A program made the translations under genes and the position numbers. Shown here in pieces: positions 6,907 through 8,039 of a DNA stretch of 8,039 nucleotides. A model generated the notes under the pieces. The model had not been told where the DNA came from. It saw only the letters and a list, made by a program, of their open reading frames with translations, and did not search any database. Origin of the DNA: Flavobacteriales bacterium UBA5871 (GTDB lineage Bacteria > Bacteroidota > Bacteroidia > Flavobacteriales_D > Crocinitomicaceae); contig DJFN01000232.1 of NCBI GenBank assembly GCA_002432085.1, forward strand, positions 6,597-14,635, given 5' to 3'. Positions within the stretch are counted from its first letter, which is position 1; each line of letters starts with the position of its first letter.

Positions 6907-8039
6907 ATGAGGTCTCTCCTATTCCTCTTTTTCCTTGCCCTCCCACACACCTTCTTTTCTCAATGGAAGTCAATTGGCTCTGCGTCAGGTTTTCCCGCAA
7001 CGGAAACGGCGATCGAGATCACGCCGGGCGGACAATTATACCTTGCCGGCCTGAATCCGGAGAATAACAACCGCTTTATCGTTCGGAAATGGGTGAATGA
7101 CAACTGGGAAACCGTAGGAACTTCCGATTTCAGCAATGGCGGTTATTTCGGTTTGCAGCTTGTTACGGTCGGGGAAAACACGGTCTACGTTGCAGCGAAA
7201 CGTGTAAGCGGACAGGATGAGCTGATCGAAATTTACAAATATACGACCGGCGGAACCTGGGTCCAGCAAACGATCGGACCACCGATTCAAACCAATCACA
7301 CGTATGATTTCAGTCTGCAGGTAGCGCCGAACGACGTTCCGATCCTTACGTATTACAATAAAAGCACCGGGTTCGATTACCTTTCGGTGATTGCCGTGAA
7401 TCTCAATACCGATCAGCAATTGCTGAGCTACACGCCGGCTTTGCTCACCGGAGTCGGGAATACTTTGAGCAGCCAGGTCACTTCGACGAGCGATATAACA
7501 ATCGTGCTGGAACAAAACGCGCTGCTCGAGCTCACCAGCAGCCTGCCGCTGATTCACTACAACGGAAGCAGCTCGACCAATTACAGCGTTGCGCCCGACA
7601 ATGCCCTTTCCCTGAAAACGGCCAAAAGCGGGTCTTTGCTTTCAACGATCTGGCTAACGGATGCTTTCAATCCGGAGCTGAAATTCCGGGGAATGAACGG
7701 CACAACGTTCGGGTCGGCAATCACGCTGCTGCAATCATCGGGAATTGCAAGCTACGATCTCGACATGCAGAACAACCGAGCTTTTCTGTTCTACCGCGAC
7801 GGCAATAATTGTGTTTTTGCACAGATCGCCTCGCCGATGACGCCGTCGCTGAGCACGATCACTTCAGGAACAGCGCTCGCGCCGGCAACGGCTACTTCCC
7901 TCTCGACCGATACGCACAATGACATCCACGTGATCGCATACGTTGATAACAACCGCTGTTATGTGCGCGAATACGACAAACCGGCCGGCATCGTCAGCTA
8001 CGAGCCCAGCGAACTCGTCGTGACCGTGCGCCCCGGCAC
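6907..8039 (+). CDS. Secreted protein with propeller-like repeats, 3' end outside window
   Basis: An open frame with no stop runs from the ATG at 6907 to the window end (377 codons seen). It opens with a signal peptide (MRSLLFLFFLALPHTFFS, predicted cut before Gln19), followed by WKSIGSASGF. The rest shows about seven units built around a short hydrophobic strand: GGQLYLAGL, ENTVYVAAK, NDVPILTYY, SDITIVLEQ, GSLLSTIWL, NRAFLFYRD and NDIHVIAYV. Several end in a Trp- or Tyr-containing strand such as DNWETVG or TWVQQTIG. This suggests a seven-bladed beta-propeller, and the layout resembles the N-terminal region of the preceding gene's product. After the last unit, YEPSELVVTVRPG may open an Ig-like domain. 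The neighbours and signal peptide suggest another T9SS cargo, but the C-terminal tail that would prove this is beyond the window. It has its own promoter and is probably not part of the upstream operon. Confidence 0.85.
   Translation, partial: MRSLLFLFFLALPHTFFSQWKSIGSASGFPATETAIEITPGGQLYLAGLNPENNNRFIVRKWVNDNWETVGTSDFSNGGYFGLQLVTVGENTVYVAAKRVSGQDELIEIYKYTTGGTWVQQTIGPPIQTNHTYDFSLQVAPNDVPILTYYNKSTGFDYLSVIAVNLNTDQQLLSYTPALLTGVGNTLSSQVTSTSDITIVLEQNALLELTSSLPLIHYNGSSSTNYSVAPDNALSLKTAKSGSLLSTIWLTDAFNPELKFRGMNGTTFGSAITLLQSSGIASYDLDMQNNRAFLFYRDGNNCVFAQIASPMTPSLSTITSGTALAPATATSLSTDTHNDIHVIAYVDNNRCYVREYDKPAGIVSYEPSELVVTVRPG

Noticed and set aside
838..8039. A defence, toxin-delivery or polymorphic-toxin system
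   Set aside because: The large repeat-rich secreted proteins invite this idea, but there is no toxin domain, immunity gene, Rhs/YD repeat or nuclease motif. The tails are ordinary T9SS sorting domains.

Overview
The window looks like a chromosomal fragment from a member of Bacteroidota, probably the class Flavobacteriia, although the family cannot be fixed from this sequence. The evidence is as follows. Two complete proteins end in type IX secretion system (T9SS) type A C-terminal sorting domains, each with a VYPNP motif. The starts lack Shine-Dalgarno sequences. Two promoters fit the Bacteroidota pattern (TTG near -33, TAnnTTTG near -7). The coding DNA is roughly half G+C, which is on the high side for flavobacteria.

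Layout. (1) Positions 1-559 hold the 3' part of radA, the DNA repair/recombination ATPase RadA/Sms, followed by a likely terminator hairpin at 603-624. (2) Positions 560-837 are a non-coding gap with a degenerate 7-bp tandem repeat (708-742) and a well-formed promoter (790-819). (3) Positions 838-3225 and 3231-6710 are two large secreted surface proteins, 5 nt apart and almost certainly one operon. They are tandem paralogues. Both end in Ig-like region, four SprB-type repeats, two fibronectin-III-like domains, a conserved SRSN-containing linker and a T9SS sorting domain. The second also carries about 370 extra N-terminal residues that look like a beta-propeller. (4) Positions 6711-6906 are non-coding, with a terminator-like hairpin, a cluster of GTTCA words and a second promoter. 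(5) From 6907 to the window end runs a third secreted protein, cut off by the edge, with a signal peptide and about seven blade-like repeats resembling the propeller part of the second protein.

Working together. radA is an unrelated housekeeping neighbour. The other three genes form a small island of cell-surface or released proteins. All three carry Sec signal peptides, and the two complete ones are marked for T9SS export and attachment. Their likely roles are adhesion, binding or structure. No enzyme motif is visible, so I assign no catalytic function. I found no defence system, CRISPR array, mobile element or RNA gene. The most interesting features are the modular duplication, a 17-residue linker held identical despite synonymous drift, and the shared promoter-to-start geometry.
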